37,893 nucleotides of DNA from Acidobacteriota bacterium (GCA_025354885.1 JANXLY010000393.1:1-37893), one strand, 5' to 3'. Counted from the stretch's first letter, positions 1 through 8,667 are shown. Notes: generated by a model not told the origin, from the sequence alone. Numbers and translations: made by a program.

Positions 1-153
1 TGGGTTAGCATCGCCGCAATATCGTGCCACGCACTTCTGAAATTCCTTACTTGGAGCATGCTCGATGAGTTGCGAGAAAATGGTGCGGCCAGCGTTCATC
101 CCTCATTGTTTCGCAAGCAAAAAGGCAATTTTGTGCCAGGGCGCAAATTTTAG
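1..153 (+). CDS. C-terminal end of an unidentified protein, cut by the window edge
   Basis: A reading frame is open from the first base and ends at a TAG at 151-153, giving about 50 residues that finish in a basic tail (FRKQKGNFVPGRKF). I do not recognise the family. It points toward the broken end of kdpA and stops just before that gene's new stop codon, so it could be the 3' end of a gene carried by whatever DNA interrupted kdpA, for example a transposase. It is short and could also be a chance open frame. Confidence 0.3.
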   Translation, partial: WVSIAAISCHALLKFLTWSMLDELRENGAASVHPSLFRKQKGNFVPGRKF

Positions 154-237
154 AATTTCAAATCGTTCCCGGCGGGATTCCCGGTATATTATTGACCTGG
201 AATGACTTGCACGTCTTCTCGAGAAAATAGCCGGACA
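1..237. mobile_element. Foreign DNA abutting truncated kdpA, possibly an insertion-element end
   Basis: KdpA similarity on the minus strand stops abruptly at about 248. The DNA beyond it is unrelated to kdpA. A CTAG (238-241) sits at the boundary, and reading away from kdpA the new DNA begins TGTCCGGCTATTTTC. Many insertion elements begin with TG and some target CTAG-like sites, but only one end is in the window, so neither a terminal inverted repeat nor a target duplication can be confirmed. A deletion or rearrangement joint would look the same. Confidence 0.3.
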
Positions 238-586
238 CTAGTGAATTCTGCCAATTCGTATTGGTAGCAAAACTTGAGGCAATATTGAAAGCCGTATGAA
301 AAGGCAACGGGGCAAGGCCCTGCGGGTTCCAGGGGTGCCACTGCTGGGTCATCAATATCCCGAGCACCGCCGAAAAGCCCAATGCGTGAAGCCACAGCCA
401 GTGGCTCGCGTACTGCTGCCAACTCTGCTCCTGCAAGGGGTTAACGCCTAAAATCCGGTATATCCAGCCGTCAAAGCGGCTGAACTTTCCTTGATAAACA
501 GCCGCCATGTAGGTACCCAGCGGCTTTACCGCCAAAAGCAGCAGGGCAAAGAAGATGCCAATCTGTATCCATGCATTTGTGCTCAT
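158..586 (-). pseudogene. kdpA: Truncated KdpA, K+-transporting ATPase channel subunit
   Basis: KdpA is the ion-channel subunit of the high-affinity Kdp potassium pump in the inner membrane and normally has about 560-590 residues. Here residues 1-113 are KdpA-like: an N-terminal membrane helix, the region around WQQYASHWLWLHALGFSAVLG, and the diagnostic NIASSFATNTNWQ just before the first selectivity loop. After TNTNWQ the frame runs through about 29 unrelated residues to a TGA, so all selectivity loops and later helices are missing. The start is the ATG at 584-586, which overlaps the kdpF stop as ATGA. The upstream frame that extends to 691 is rejected because it runs through kdpF. No kdpB or kdpC is visible. 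The product cannot be a working channel. Confidence 0.85.
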
Positions 587-666
587 GAAAACCTCTCTGG
601 TTGGATCAGGGCGATGAGCAAATAAATCAAAAGCCCGATCGAGAGGAACAATCCGATCAGTTCCAT
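583..666 (-). CDS. kdpF: KdpF small membrane subunit of the Kdp potassium pump
   Basis: This 27-residue peptide (MELIGLFLSIGLLIYLLIAL followed by IQPERFS) is a single hydrophobic helix ending in the PERF motif typical of KdpF, a lipid-like stabiliser of the KdpABC complex. The ATG is at 664-666 and the stop overlaps the kdpA start by four bases, the usual kdpFA arrangement. Its partner kdpA is truncated, so KdpF probably has no complex to join unless another kdp locus exists. The gene diverges from the kinase gene at 772, leaving about 105 bases that must hold promoters for both directions. Confidence 0.85.
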   Translation of the reverse strand: MELIGLFLSIGLLIYLLIALIQPERFS

Positions 667-771
667 GACCTGATCTTCTGCTGGAACGCATAAATGCCGA
701 ATAAAGATTTCATGGACTCTTTCGCCCTGCCAAGACGCCGTAGAGTAGTGAAATAATAGAGAAGATTTCGT

Positions 772-2460
772 ATGGACCCACAAACTCAGGAATGGCTCAG
801 TCAATTGCTGGCCTACACGGCTCAACTTGCTCCCGAAGAGCGGGAGGCTTCCGTACGCGAAGCTTGTGCAGGCCGCGAGGACCTGCTCGAAGTTGCACTG
901 CAGATGTTGCAGTCGGGACAGTCGCCAACCAAGACCATGGTGCCTAGCCGGACTTCGCAGATGATCGGCCCATACCGGGTATTACGCGAACTTGGCAAAG
1001 GCGGCATGGGCATCGTCTATCTTGCGGTTCGTGATGACGGTGCATTTCGCAAGAACGTGGCGATCAAGCTTTTACGTGGCGACGCAGTAACCGCCGAATT
1101 TGTGGAGCGTTTCCGCAACGAGCGTCAAGTGCTGGCCAACTTTGACCACCCAAACATTGCCCGCATCCTCGATGGCGGCGATACAACAGAAGGCATGCCC
1201 TTCTATGTCATGGAATACGTCGAGGGCCGTCCCATCGATCGTTATTGTGACGAAGACAAGCTCAGCCTCAACGATCGGCTCAAGCTCTTTCAAAAACTCT
1301 GTGGCGCGATCAGCTACCTGCATCAGAATCAGGTGATTCACCGCGACCTGAAGCCTGGCAACATTCTGGTCTCGACCGAAGGCATCGTCAAACTCCTCGA
1401 CTTCGGAATTGCCAAGCAACTGGGCCCTGCGAGCATGGAGCTCACAACAGCCGAGGGCACTCCGCTAACTCCCGCATATGCAAGCCCCGAACAGTTTACG
1501 GGTCGGGCAGACGCCCGCAGCGACATCTACACTCTGGGCGTGATTCTCTATCTGATGCTCACGGGTCGCCTCCCCGATCAAGGCACAATCAAACCACCAA
1601 GCGAGAGTGTGCGTGAGGATTTCCAGCGCACGCAAGAGACAACCAAGCAACTGAAAAAACGCATCATGGGGGACCTCGATCTAGTCGTGCTGAAGGCGAT
1701 GCATCGCGAGTCTCGGATGCGATACGGCACGGCGCAGGAACTTTCTGAAGATCTCGATCGCTTTCTCAGTGGGCAACCTGTGCTCGCCAGATTACGTAAT
1801 GGATTGAGTCAGAAAGCTCTCGGCCTGGCTGCTGCCGCAGTCATCGTTCTCGTCGGCGCTGGAGCGGGAGTTTACTTCCTGGAACATCGGTCAACGCCCA
1901 CACCGGAGCTACAGAAACCAGTGGAAGCACAGGGCGTACCGGCAAAGCAGGAATCGCAAACGCCGGTCCAAAGCACGCCAATCAGCGCAGCGCCTGCAAA
2001 TCCAGCGCCAGAACCGGCCCCCAAGGAGCCAACCCCAGCAGGGAGCAAACCTGTGGCTGTCACTGCCACCGTACCCGCAAAAGTACCCGCAACAGTGCAG
2101 ACAACAGTGCAGACAACAGTGCAGGCAACCAGGCCTGCAACCTTGCCTGTCGCAGTGCCCAAGTCATCGACTGTACCGCCGCCGGTAATACCGGAAGGAC
2201 TCGAAGAGGCACGTGAGAAATTTGCAAGCGTGGCAGGCCACGTAGCTGCCAGCGAACAGATGTTCGCGAGAATTAAGGCCGAGATGGAAGCAAAGGGACT
2301 TTCGATTCGTGCCGACACGCTCTCTCGCGTAACATCAATGAAGCTGAATCTTGAGCAGGCGAAACTCGATCTCGACCGGATGAATGTGGCTGGAGCCATC
2401 AAAAACATGAACGCGGCTGAAGCTCAGGCAGCTCGCGTCAACAAGGAATTTGGCAGATAG
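772..2460 (+). CDS. Transmembrane Ser/Thr protein kinase
   Basis: This 562-residue Hanks-type kinase has its catalytic domain at about residues 67-335. Visible motifs are the glycine loop GKGGMG (75-80), the ATP-binding lysine in VAIK (K99), the catalytic loop HRDLKPGN (190-197, D192), DFG (210-212) and the SPEQ element near 238. One membrane helix (about 349-370) follows, then a Pro/Ala/Thr-rich linker, then a helical domain (about 480-562) on the far side of the membrane. That last domain aligns without gaps to the end of the protein encoded at 3822-4583, with about 27 of 81 residues identical. The gene is first of three in the same direction (28 bases to the next). Inference: the outer domain senses an envelope signal, with the two downstream secreted proteins as partners or ligands. 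Kinase identity is certain; the signal is unknown. Confidence 0.95.
   Translation: MDPQTQEWLSQLLAYTAQLAPEEREASVREACAGREDLLEVALQMLQSGQSPTKTMVPSRTSQMIGPYRVLRELGKGGMGIVYLAVRDDGAFRKNVAIKLLRGDAVTAEFVERFRNERQVLANFDHPNIARILDGGDTTEGMPFYVMEYVEGRPIDRYCDEDKLSLNDRLKLFQKLCGAISYLHQNQVIHRDLKPGNILVSTEGIVKLLDFGIAKQLGPASMELTTAEGTPLTPAYASPEQFTGRADARSDIYTLGVILYLMLTGRLPDQGTIKPPSESVREDFQRTQETTKQLKKRIMGDLDLVVLKAMHRESRMRYGTAQELSEDLDRFLSGQPVLARLRNGLSQKALGLAAAAVIVLVGAGAGVYFLEHRSTPTPELQKPVEAQGVPAKQESQTPVQSTPISAAPANPAPEPAPKEPTPAGSKPVAVTATVPAKVPATVQTTVQTTVQATRPATLPVAVPKSSTVPPPVIPEGLEEAREKFASVAGHVAASEQMFARIKAEMEAKGLSIRADTLSRVTSMKLNLEQAKLDLDRMNVAGAIKNMNAAEAQAARVNKEFGR
2091..2126 (+). repeat. Three tandem 12-bp repeats in the kinase linker
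   Basis: The unit AACAGTGCAGAC occurs three times in a row; the third copy has one mismatch. It encodes the repeated TVQT tract of the low-complexity linker after the kinase membrane helix. The whole-codon unit means copy-number change by slippage would lengthen or shorten the linker without breaking the frame. Confidence 0.85.
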
Positions 2461-2488
2461 TGATATATGAGCAAGAGGAGTTTGTAAA

Positions 2489-3844
2489 ATGCGTTCTCAA
2501 TTAGCCCTGATTCTGGTACTCAGCGTGATTTCGCTGAGTGCTCAAACGCCGACTGTGCCAGCGGTTCCGCCGGCGGCGAAAACTTCAGCCCCCCAGTCTG
2601 CAGTAAAGACGGCCGCCGCAGTCAAGACTGTAGCGAAACCGGTCCAAAGTCAGTTGGGAAAGATCATTCAGATGATCGAGTTGAAACTGCCGGAGGCCGC
2701 TGTACTCAATGCGATCAAAGGGGCTGGCAAATTGAATCCAAGCCCGGACGACTATATTCGCCTGAAGCAGGCTGGCGCAAGTGATGCAGTGTTTGCAGCC
2801 CTCAGCGGCTCGCCATCGCCATCGCCCGCCGCATCTGCCGTAGCGGCCAAGCTGCCGGCGAGAATAGTTGAGAGCAGCATAAATACCGACTTTTCCACGT
2901 TGGCCTGTACGAAACCCAGCTCGTCGGCCAAGCGCGTAATCGCCATCGACGAGTTCGACTTTGGCACCGTGCGCACCGCAGTTGCAGCAATCTTCGGCAC
3001 CCAAGTGGATGTCGGCAAAGGAATCCTGGCGCTCTTGACCAAGCGTCTTGCCGAAGACGGCAAGTACAGGATCGTCGAACGCAAGAACCTCCAGAAGGTT
3101 CTCTCCGAGCAGGACCTTGGAGCGTCGAACCGGGTGAAGCAGGGCACAAATGCCAAGATCGGCCGCGTGCAAGGCGCCGACGCAATCCTGATGGGAACCA
3201 TCACCGTCTTCGGCAATGACACCCGCAGCAACAGCGTCAACACGGGAGCCGTAACACGCGGAAAACTTGGCGGCATCCTTGGCAACGTCAATGTCGGCGG
3301 CCGATCGGACAAAGCGATCGTCGAAATCAGCTATCGGTTGATCGACGCGGAATCCAGCGAAGTAATCGCCGTGGGCGAAGCACGAGGAGAATCGAAACGT
3401 AAATCGAGCGGTATTGGTCTTGCCGGATACGGTAATGGCAGCGGGGGAAATCTTGGGGTGAACATGTCGAGCTCGAATTTCCTTGAGACCGTGATCGGTG
3501 AGGCCACTGTCGATTCCGTGACGAAGTTGGCAGCCATTGCAAACTCCAAGGAACAGAGCATCGCCCGCCGAACCTCAGAGGTTGAAGCAAAGATTGCCGA
3601 GATCGCCGGCAACAAGGTTTATCTTGCCGCCGGATCCAACGACGGCGTACAGCAATGCGACCGTTTTGAAATTTCACGAGTGATCAAGGAAATCAAAGAC
3701 CCTTCGACCGGAGAAGTGCTCGACCTGCAAATTGAAAAGGTAGGAGAGCTGATGGTAATGGAAGTAAGAGACAAAATCTCGATTGCTTATTTCAATGGAT
3801 CGTCCAACCCGAAGGTGGGTTATGTTGCCAAGAAAATCAATTAA
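2489..3844 (+). CDS. Secreted CsgG-like protein
   Basis: A 451-residue exported protein. Residues 1-18 form a signal peptide, followed by an Ala/Lys/Pro-rich stretch. Residues about 58-107 (ending LKQAGASDAVFAAL) resemble a short helical motif seen in many acidobacterial secreted proteins. Residues about 148-345 match the CsgG family: VIAIDEFDFGTV, then LLTKRLAEDGKYRIVERKNLQKVLSEQ, then GADAILMGTITVFG. The last 85 residues (AEIAGNKVYLAAGSNDGVQQ) resemble the C-terminal domain of flagellar FlgT. CsgG proteins of curli systems form outer-membrane pores, but no curlin genes are nearby, so a pore role is not implied. A clear GAGGAG ribosome site precedes the ATG. The 3' end overlaps the next gene by 23 bases, indicating one operon with the upstream kinase. 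Confidence 0.85.
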   Translation: MRSQLALILVLSVISLSAQTPTVPAVPPAAKTSAPQSAVKTAAAVKTVAKPVQSQLGKIIQMIELKLPEAAVLNAIKGAGKLNPSPDDYIRLKQAGASDAVFAALSGSPSPSPAASAVAAKLPARIVESSINTDFSTLACTKPSSSAKRVIAIDEFDFGTVRTAVAAIFGTQVDVGKGILALLTKRLAEDGKYRIVERKNLQKVLSEQDLGASNRVKQGTNAKIGRVQGADAILMGTITVFGNDTRSNSVNTGAVTRGKLGGILGNVNVGGRSDKAIVEISYRLIDAESSEVIAVGEARGESKRKSSGIGLAGYGNGSGGNLGVNMSSSNFLETVIGEATVDSVTKLAAIANSKEQSIARRTSEVEAKIAEIAGNKVYLAAGSNDGVQQCDRFEISRVIKEIKDPSTGEVLDLQIEKVGELMVMEVRDKISIAYFNGSSNPKVGYVAKKIN

Positions 3845-4583
3845 TATCTTTGCCTTTGCGGCGCTGCTTTGTGCCCAGACCGGCAGCCTCGATTCGATGC
3901 TGACCCAATTTGAGGGCCAACTCGCGAAAGGCCAACCCAGCCCCGAGCAGTTGCAGCATAACCTCAACTCGCTGTCAAGCGGGCTCCGTCAGGGCAACTG
4001 GTCCAATCCGAATCAGCGCATTCCCGTTACCAGTCGGGCTGTTGGCTATCTCAACAATGTACAAGGCGTAGCTGGCCGCGACAGAAATCTCGGAATTTCT
4101 ATGTCCGGAATCTACCGTCAGATTGGAGGCCTTGAGACCAACCCCCAAAGCGCGTGGCTGAACTACCGTAACGCCTATCTGATGCTGAACCATTTTCCGG
4201 TTGACAGTCAGATTCGCACCGAGATGCAGCAAATCCGCCGCAGCGTCGAAGTGATCGAAGCCCGAATGCCCGAGCTCCCTAAGCTCGACTGGTCCAGCCT
4301 CGACGCGGCTGGGCAAAAGGAATACGACTCCGTAATGGAGCGCTACATCAGCGTCAGCTCAGCTGCAAGTTCGGCGGAAGTAACTGCTGAAACCATGCGT
4401 CGCTCCATGGCCGATCAGGGGCTGGCAGTGCGACCGGAAATTGTCAGCGGATTGACGCGTATGAAATTGAAGCTCGAAGACGCAAAGCGCCTGATCGAGC
4501 AAAAGAATTATGCGATCGCCAAAGACAGGTTGGCCTCGGCAGAAGCCGAGGCCCAAAAGATCCTGAAGTTGTTTGGTGGTTAG
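3822..4583 (+). CDS. Secreted helical protein sharing a domain with the upstream kinase
   Basis: This 253-residue protein starts at the ATG at 3822, preceded by an AAGGTGG-type ribosome site inside the previous gene. That start yields a good signal peptide (MLPRKSINIFAFAALLCAQ); the longer frame from 3783 does not. The rest is predicted mostly helical. The last 81 residues align without gaps to the outer C-terminal domain of the kinase at 772-2460, sharing the core MKLxLExAK and the terminal FG. I do not recognise a named family. Gene order suggests co-expression with the kinase and the CsgG-like protein; a role as ligand, decoy or partner of the kinase sensor domain is inference only. It converges on rpoD with only three bases between the stop codons. 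Confidence 0.8.
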   Translation: MLPRKSINIFAFAALLCAQTGSLDSMLTQFEGQLAKGQPSPEQLQHNLNSLSSGLRQGNWSNPNQRIPVTSRAVGYLNNVQGVAGRDRNLGISMSGIYRQIGGLETNPQSAWLNYRNAYLMLNHFPVDSQIRTEMQQIRRSVEVIEARMPELPKLDWSSLDAAGQKEYDSVMERYISVSSAASSAEVTAETMRRSMADQGLAVRPEIVSGLTRMKLKLEDAKRLIEQKNYAIAKDRLASAEAEAQKILKLFGG

Positions 4584-4586
4584 GCG

Positions 4587-6125
4587 CTAGCGGGCAGCGA
4601 GCAATGCTCGTAAGTGGCGAGCCCGCTCAGGGCTTCGCAACTGCCGCAAGGCTTTGGCTTCGATTTGACGAATCCGCTCGCGCGTGACGTCAAATTCCTG
4701 GCCAATTTCTTCGAGTGTGTGTTCACGCTCGCAGCCGATGCCGAAACGCAGGCGTATCACCTTCTCCTCTTTCGGAGAAAGAGTCTTGAGGATATTCGCT
4801 GTTTCTTCACGCACGTTGGCATCAATGACAGCGTCGACAGGAGAGCCTACCCAGCGATCTTCGATCAGGTCGCCAAGCGCAGATTCGCCATCGCGGCCAA
4901 CCGGAGTCTCCAACGAAACGGGGTCACGAGAAATAGTCTTGAGCTTCTGGACTTTCTCGACAGGAATGTCCATGCGGCGCGCAATTTCGTCATTCGTCGG
5001 TGCGCGGCCAAGTTCTTTCTCCAATTCGCGAGTAGCGCGGAGGAACTTGTTCATGCTCTCGTTCATGTGAACGGGAATACGGATAGTGCGACTCTGGTCG
5101 GCAATCGCGCGGGTGATTGCCTGCCGAATCCACCAGGTTGCGTAAGTGGAGAACTTGTAGCCGCGGCGGTATTCAAATTTGTCAGCAGCACGCATCAGGC
5201 CGATGTTGCCTTCCTGAATCAAATCGAGCAAGTGCAGGCCACGATTTACGTACTTTTTGGCAACACTGACGACCAGTCGCAGATTGGCTTCGACTAGATC
5301 CTTCTTGGCGCGTTCGGCTTCGCTCTCACCGTTTCGAATGTTGTGGAGCGAAATGCGGAGGTCAGGCAACGAGGCGGCAGCAATCTGCTCACGCTTCTTG
5401 ACTTCACGTTTCAGCTCACGCGCTCTGGCTTGAATGACAGGAGTCTGTTTGCCCGACTCCAGCCTTTCCATCTCTTGCGCGAGATGGTTCATCTCTTCAA
5501 CGGCATGCTCAAGTTTCTTGGTGAACTCTTTCCATCGACGCACATTCCACGGGATCGCGCGAATTCCCAGCGAAAGATCAATCCGGGATCGGTTGTACTT
5601 GCCAAGAGCCTTTTTCTTCAGCTTCTTGTTGGCCCCTGGTACAGCTTCATATTTCGTAAAGAGCGGCTGGAGTTTCCGCTCCAGCAGGACAACCTTGTTG
5701 AACTGCTCAAGAACAATTTTAGCTTTTCTTTCAGTCGCAGCTGCACCTTCTTCGATATCGACACCGAGATCGACGAGTTCATCGAGGTCGGTCTGACCGC
5801 GCTTGACCTCTTCCATCAGGCTCAACACCATCTGATGCACCAGCGGAGACCGGCTCAAAGCTTTATGGGCACGGACCTTCCCGCGCTCCATCTTGCGGGC
5901 AAGCGTAACTTCGCCTTCGCGAGTCAACAGCGGTACAGCACCCATTTCGCGCAGATAAACGCGAACAGGATCGTCCGTGTAAATGGACTCCTCTTGTTGG
6001 GGTTGGCCGTCGTCTTCTTCTTCTTCAGCCGATTCAACCGGGAAAAATCCAGGTTCCTCGTCAAAGGCTACGCCCAGAGTTTCTGGGGCTTCTTCTACTT
6101 GAAATTGATCGTCAAACGTATCCAC
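4587..6125 (-). CDS. rpoD: Primary RNA polymerase sigma factor (RpoD)
   Basis: A 512-residue housekeeping sigma-70 that directs RNA polymerase to -35/-10 promoters. Region 1.2 is seen at [22 protein letters not shown] non-conserved spacer follows, then region 2 ([20 protein letters not shown] to [17 protein letters not shown]), region 3, and region 4 with the helix-turn-helix [28 protein letters not shown]. The N-terminus is a short acidic segment ([13 protein letters not shown]), so the usual region 1.1 is reduced. The start is a GTG at 6123-6125 preceded by GAGGTGAG. The common neighbour dnaG is absent; nrdR lies 270 bases upstream in the same direction. In that gap a weak promoter (TTGTCA at 6303-6308, 17-base spacer, TATTTC, all on the minus strand) is possible. 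Confidence 0.97.
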   Translation of the reverse strand: MDTFDDQFQVEEAPETLGVAFDEEPGFFPVESAEEEEDDGQPQQEESIYTDDPVRVYLREMGAVPLLTREGEVTLARKMERGKVRAHKALSRSPLVHQMVLSLMEEVKRGQTDLDELVDLGVDIEEGAAATERKAKIVLEQFNKVVLLERKLQPLFTKYEAVPGANKKLKKKALGKYNRSRIDLSLGIRAIPWNVRRWKEFTKKLEHAVEEMNHLAQEMERLESGKQTPVIQARARELKREVKKREQIAAASLPDLRISLHNIRNGESEAERAKKDLVEANLRLVVSVAKKYVNRGLHLLDLIQEGNIGLMRAADKFEYRRGYKFSTYATWWIRQAITRAIADQSRTIRIPVHMNESMNKFLRATRELEKELGRAPTNDEIARRMDIPVEKVQKLKTISRDPVSLETPVGRDGESALGDLIEDRWVGSPVDAVIDANVREETANILKTLSPKEEKVIRLRFGIGCEREHTLEEIGQEFDVTRERIRQIEAKALRQLRSPERARHLRALLAAR

Positions 6126-6395
6126 TTGGGCTCACCTCACCATAAACACACAAATCCACAGTCTCTTGAATACGGATCTTTGCATCGACTTGCGCCGACG
6201 AGACCCAAAATGTTGCTGCAGTTTTGGCTAAATAATTGATTTTGAATGACTTGCGTGGTGGGTGGCGTTCCCTGCCGGCGAAATAGATGTAGCACGGCGT
6301 TGTGACAAGGTCATCCAGTCCAGTTTAACATCGAACAGCTTGAATGTTAACCCTCTATTTCAATTGATGCGCTGAAAACAAAATAGTTGCAGCAT

Positions 6396-6860
6396 CTAGG
6401 CCCTGCCCTTGTCCTTGATCAGTCGCCGGATTTCGTTGAAAAAGGCCTCTTCGTCCTGGAAGTCTCTATAAACGCTAGCGAAACGAACGTAGGCGATTTT
6501 GTCCAATTCCCGCAGGCGGGCCATCAGAATCTCTCCGATCGCAGTGGAACTCAGTTCGCGATCGGATTCACCCATCATGGCGCTTTCCACCTGGTCGACC
6601 AGTTCAGCAAGTTGGGGAATGGGTACAGGACGCTTTTCACAAGCCTTGAGCAGCCCATTCAGGATTTTCTGCCGGTCGAATCGTTCTCGGCGGCCGTCTT
6701 TTTTGACAACCATAAACGGAATTTCTTCGATGCGTTCGTAGGTAGTGAAGCGCTTCTGACAGGCCAGGCATTCGCGTCTGCGGCGAATGTTGTTGCCTTC
6801 TTTCGACTCTCGAGAGTCGATCACTTTGTCTTCAAGGTGAGCGCAGAATGGGCACAGCAT
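6396..6860 (-). CDS. nrdR: NrdR, ribonucleotide reductase repressor
   Basis: NrdR is a 150-160-residue regulator that binds ATP/dATP through an ATP-cone and represses ribonucleotide reductase genes. This copy has 154 residues. The zinc ribbon is at the N-terminus (MLCPFC, then RRRRECLACQKRFTTYER), followed by the ATP-cone (VVKKDGRRERFDRQKILNGL onward) and the conserved YVRFASVYRDF near the end. The ATG at 6858-6860 is chosen because the zinc ribbon begins there and GAGGAGA lies about ten bases upstream; the longer frame to 6929 lies inside the neighbouring gene. It starts one base after the upstream membrane-protein gene ends, so the two are likely co-transcribed. No NrdR-box pair was seen in the window, consistent with targets elsewhere. 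Confidence 0.96.
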   Translation of the reverse strand: MLCPFCAHLEDKVIDSRESKEGNNIRRRRECLACQKRFTTYERIEEIPFMVVKKDGRRERFDRQKILNGLLKACEKRPVPIPQLAELVDQVESAMMGESDRELSSTAIGEILMARLRELDKIAYVRFASVYRDFQDEEAFFNEIRRLIKDKGRA

Positions 6861-6861
6861 A

Positions 6862-7956
6862 TCAGGAGGTCTCCTCGCCGATGTGGCGTAATTTGGTGAA
6901 ACTGAGGCCTTCACGAACTGCAAAAGCAATCCCGAGAGGCACGATAAGCGTGAATGAGATCACCCATAGCACAATGGCAAGCGAGGCGGCGTCTTCAAAG
7001 CGGATGCCGAAAAGCTGGGTGAGGACAGCAACAGCGGCTACCTGCATGCCGCCGCCAATCCCGGGGAGCTGCACTACAGCACCAAAGCTGACGAGGCCCA
7101 GAACGGTTGCCACGTCGGCCACTGAAAGCGAGCGGGTGACCGGAAAGGCCTGAAACAGTGCCCAGTAGCAACCAGCGATGATGAGCCATTCAATCACGGT
7201 ATAAAAGATGACGAGCGACTGGAGACGAGGGTCACAGCAGGCAGTCGCACCTACCAGAAAATTGTCGGCAAGCGGTCGAAGTTTGCCAGCAAGCCCGGCC
7301 GGAAGCCTTTCAACCAGACCAACCAGTTTGCGCCGTTGCTGCGGATTTAGAAAACGGAGAGCAAAGATGAAGATGAGGCAAAGTCCGGCACCTGCCAAGG
7401 CCAAAGTGCCGCCACTCGAGACAACCAAGCGAAGCTCCGGGCCAGCCTGCGAGACGATTCCACTCTGGGCCAGATGGATCAACCCAAAGCCGAAAAATAG
7501 AATCACCACTAAAAGGTCATATATGCGTTCAAAGAGCCATACGGCGAGTTGGGCAGAGAAGGAGGTCTTCGATTCGCGAGCAATCCACCACGGGCGGACG
7601 AATTCCCCTGGACGTCCGAGGAGAACGATTGCTGTGAAACCGATTGTGGTCCCGACGAAGAGCCGCCAAAGGCTCGGGGTTGGGCCGAGTGGACGAATCA
7701 TGATTTCCCAACGAAATGCACGCCCCCAATAGCTGAGTATTATGAATAGGATAGCTAGAGCACAGTATTTTGGATCGAGAGAAGCGAGCGTGGCCCGGAA
7801 GCGGGCCCAGTCGAAACTCTGGGAGCCAGCTGTGGCGCGATAGAGAATCAAGCCAATGACCAAGAGAACGAGCAACGCCACCCAGGGAATGTTCGGCCGA
7901 CTGGTCGCTGGACGATGCGACTTTGAAGAAATTGTTCCCACGTGTGAACTTATCAT
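6862..7956 (-). CDS. Flippase-like integral membrane protein (LPG synthase TM / YbhN family)
   Basis: A 364-residue membrane protein with about eight hydrophobic helices. The motifs VGTTIGFTAIVLLGRPGEFVRP and FERIYDLLVV in the first half and FGAVVQLPGIGGGMQVAAVAVL near the end are the hallmarks of the UPF0104/AglD-like family related to the membrane half of lysylphosphatidylglycerol synthase. Members are thought to move lipids or lipid-linked sugars across the membrane; the substrate here cannot be told. A GAGGA site sits seven bases before the ATG at 7956. It appears to be the first gene of a minus-strand unit with nrdR and is divergent from the ECF sigma gene. Confidence 0.85.
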   Translation of the reverse strand: MISSHVGTISSKSHRPATSRPNIPWVALLVLLVIGLILYRATAGSQSFDWARFRATLASLDPKYCALAILFIILSYWGRAFRWEIMIRPLGPTPSLWRLFVGTTIGFTAIVLLGRPGEFVRPWWIARESKTSFSAQLAVWLFERIYDLLVVILFFGFGLIHLAQSGIVSQAGPELRLVVSSGGTLALAGAGLCLIFIFALRFLNPQQRRKLVGLVERLPAGLAGKLRPLADNFLVGATACCDPRLQSLVIFYTVIEWLIIAGCYWALFQAFPVTRSLSVADVATVLGLVSFGAVVQLPGIGGGMQVAAVAVLTQLFGIRFEDAASLAIVLWVISFTLIVPLGIAFAVREGLSFTKLRHIGEETS

Positions 7957-8093
7957 GATAAATCCTCGTTTCTCTAATCAGAAGACAGCTCATGATCCAT
8001 CTGACAAACAATTTGCCCACCGGAACCAATTGGGCTGTGCCGTATTTTCAGACCGGGGCTGGGCAAGAAATCTCTCAAAACTCTCGTTGGGGA

Positions 8094-8666
8094 ATGGCAT
8101 TGGACGCAGATTCAATACTGGTTGAACGCTGCCTGGAGGGCGATCAGGGGTCCTGGGAAGATCTGGTCAAAGTCCACACGCGGCGTGTTTATGCAATTTG
8201 CTACCGCTTCCTCGGCAAGGACGAAGAAGCTCAAGACCTGACCCAGGAAGTGTTTCTGCGGATCTTCAAAACCCTCAAAAGTTTTAGGGCCGGCGAAGGG
8301 AGCTTCACTGTTTGGCTCTCGCGTCTGACGCGCAATCTTTTGATCGACAACTATCGAAGAACCAAAGGGGAACGGATGACCGACTCCCTCGAAACACAAT
8401 TGCCAATGATCGAAGAGACCTCACTGGCAGGTGGCCGCACGGACGGATTGCTAGCCGGCCGGGAGGCCAGTGAGCTCTTGCAGGGCGCCTTGCAAAAGCT
8501 GTCCCCGGAATTGCGTGAGGCTGTGATCCTCCGCGACTTGCAGGAAATGGAATATCGGGAAATCGCTCTGACCCTGAGCGTGCCCGAAGGAACAGTCAAA
8601 AGTCGGTTGAACCGGGGGCGGGCAGAACTGGCTCGTGTCTTGAAGCGGCAGAAGGTTGGGATCTAA
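8094..8666 (+). CDS. ECF-type RNA polymerase sigma factor
   Basis: This is an extracytoplasmic-function sigma factor of about 190 residues, with region 2 (YAICYRFLGKDEEAQDLTQEVFLRIFKTL, then the tryptophan-containing SFTVWLSRLTRNLLIDNYRR) and region 4 (LSPELREAVILRDLQEMEYREIALTLSVPEGTVKSRLNRGRAEL). Three starts are possible: ATG 7992, ATG 8094, or TTG 8100, which has GGGGA six bases upstream. I chose 8094 because family members begin just before the LVERCLEGDQ segment, and because 7992 would leave only 35 bases for two divergent promoters. The anti-sigma gene follows after one base, so the pair is co-translated and probably autoregulated. Confidence 0.92.
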   Translation: MALDADSILVERCLEGDQGSWEDLVKVHTRRVYAICYRFLGKDEEAQDLTQEVFLRIFKTLKSFRAGEGSFTVWLSRLTRNLLIDNYRRTKGERMTDSLETQLPMIEETSLAGGRTDGLLAGREASELLQGALQKLSPELREAVILRDLQEMEYREIALTLSVPEGTVKSRLNRGRAELARVLKRQKVGI

Positions 8667-8667
8667 G

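Noticed and set aside
225-250. GAATTC, ACTAGT and CTCGAG close together, resembling a cloning-vector polylinker
   Set aside because: The GAATTC lies at the edge of KdpA-like coding sequence and the CTCGAG in the foreign part, with no further vector sequence around; more likely chance plus an insertion joint.
1872-2408. 178-codon open frame on the minus strand
   Set aside because: It is antisense to the Pro/Ala-rich linker and tail of the kinase; the Gly/Ala/Val-rich translation is what that composition gives.
2585-3312. Overlapping minus-strand open frames of 127-195 codons
   Set aside because: They lie fully opposite the CsgG-like gene, have no family pattern and no ribosome site.
5343-6239. 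298-codon plus-strand open frame
   Set aside because: Antisense to rpoD, a certain gene; long frames opposite highly conserved genes are common at this base composition.
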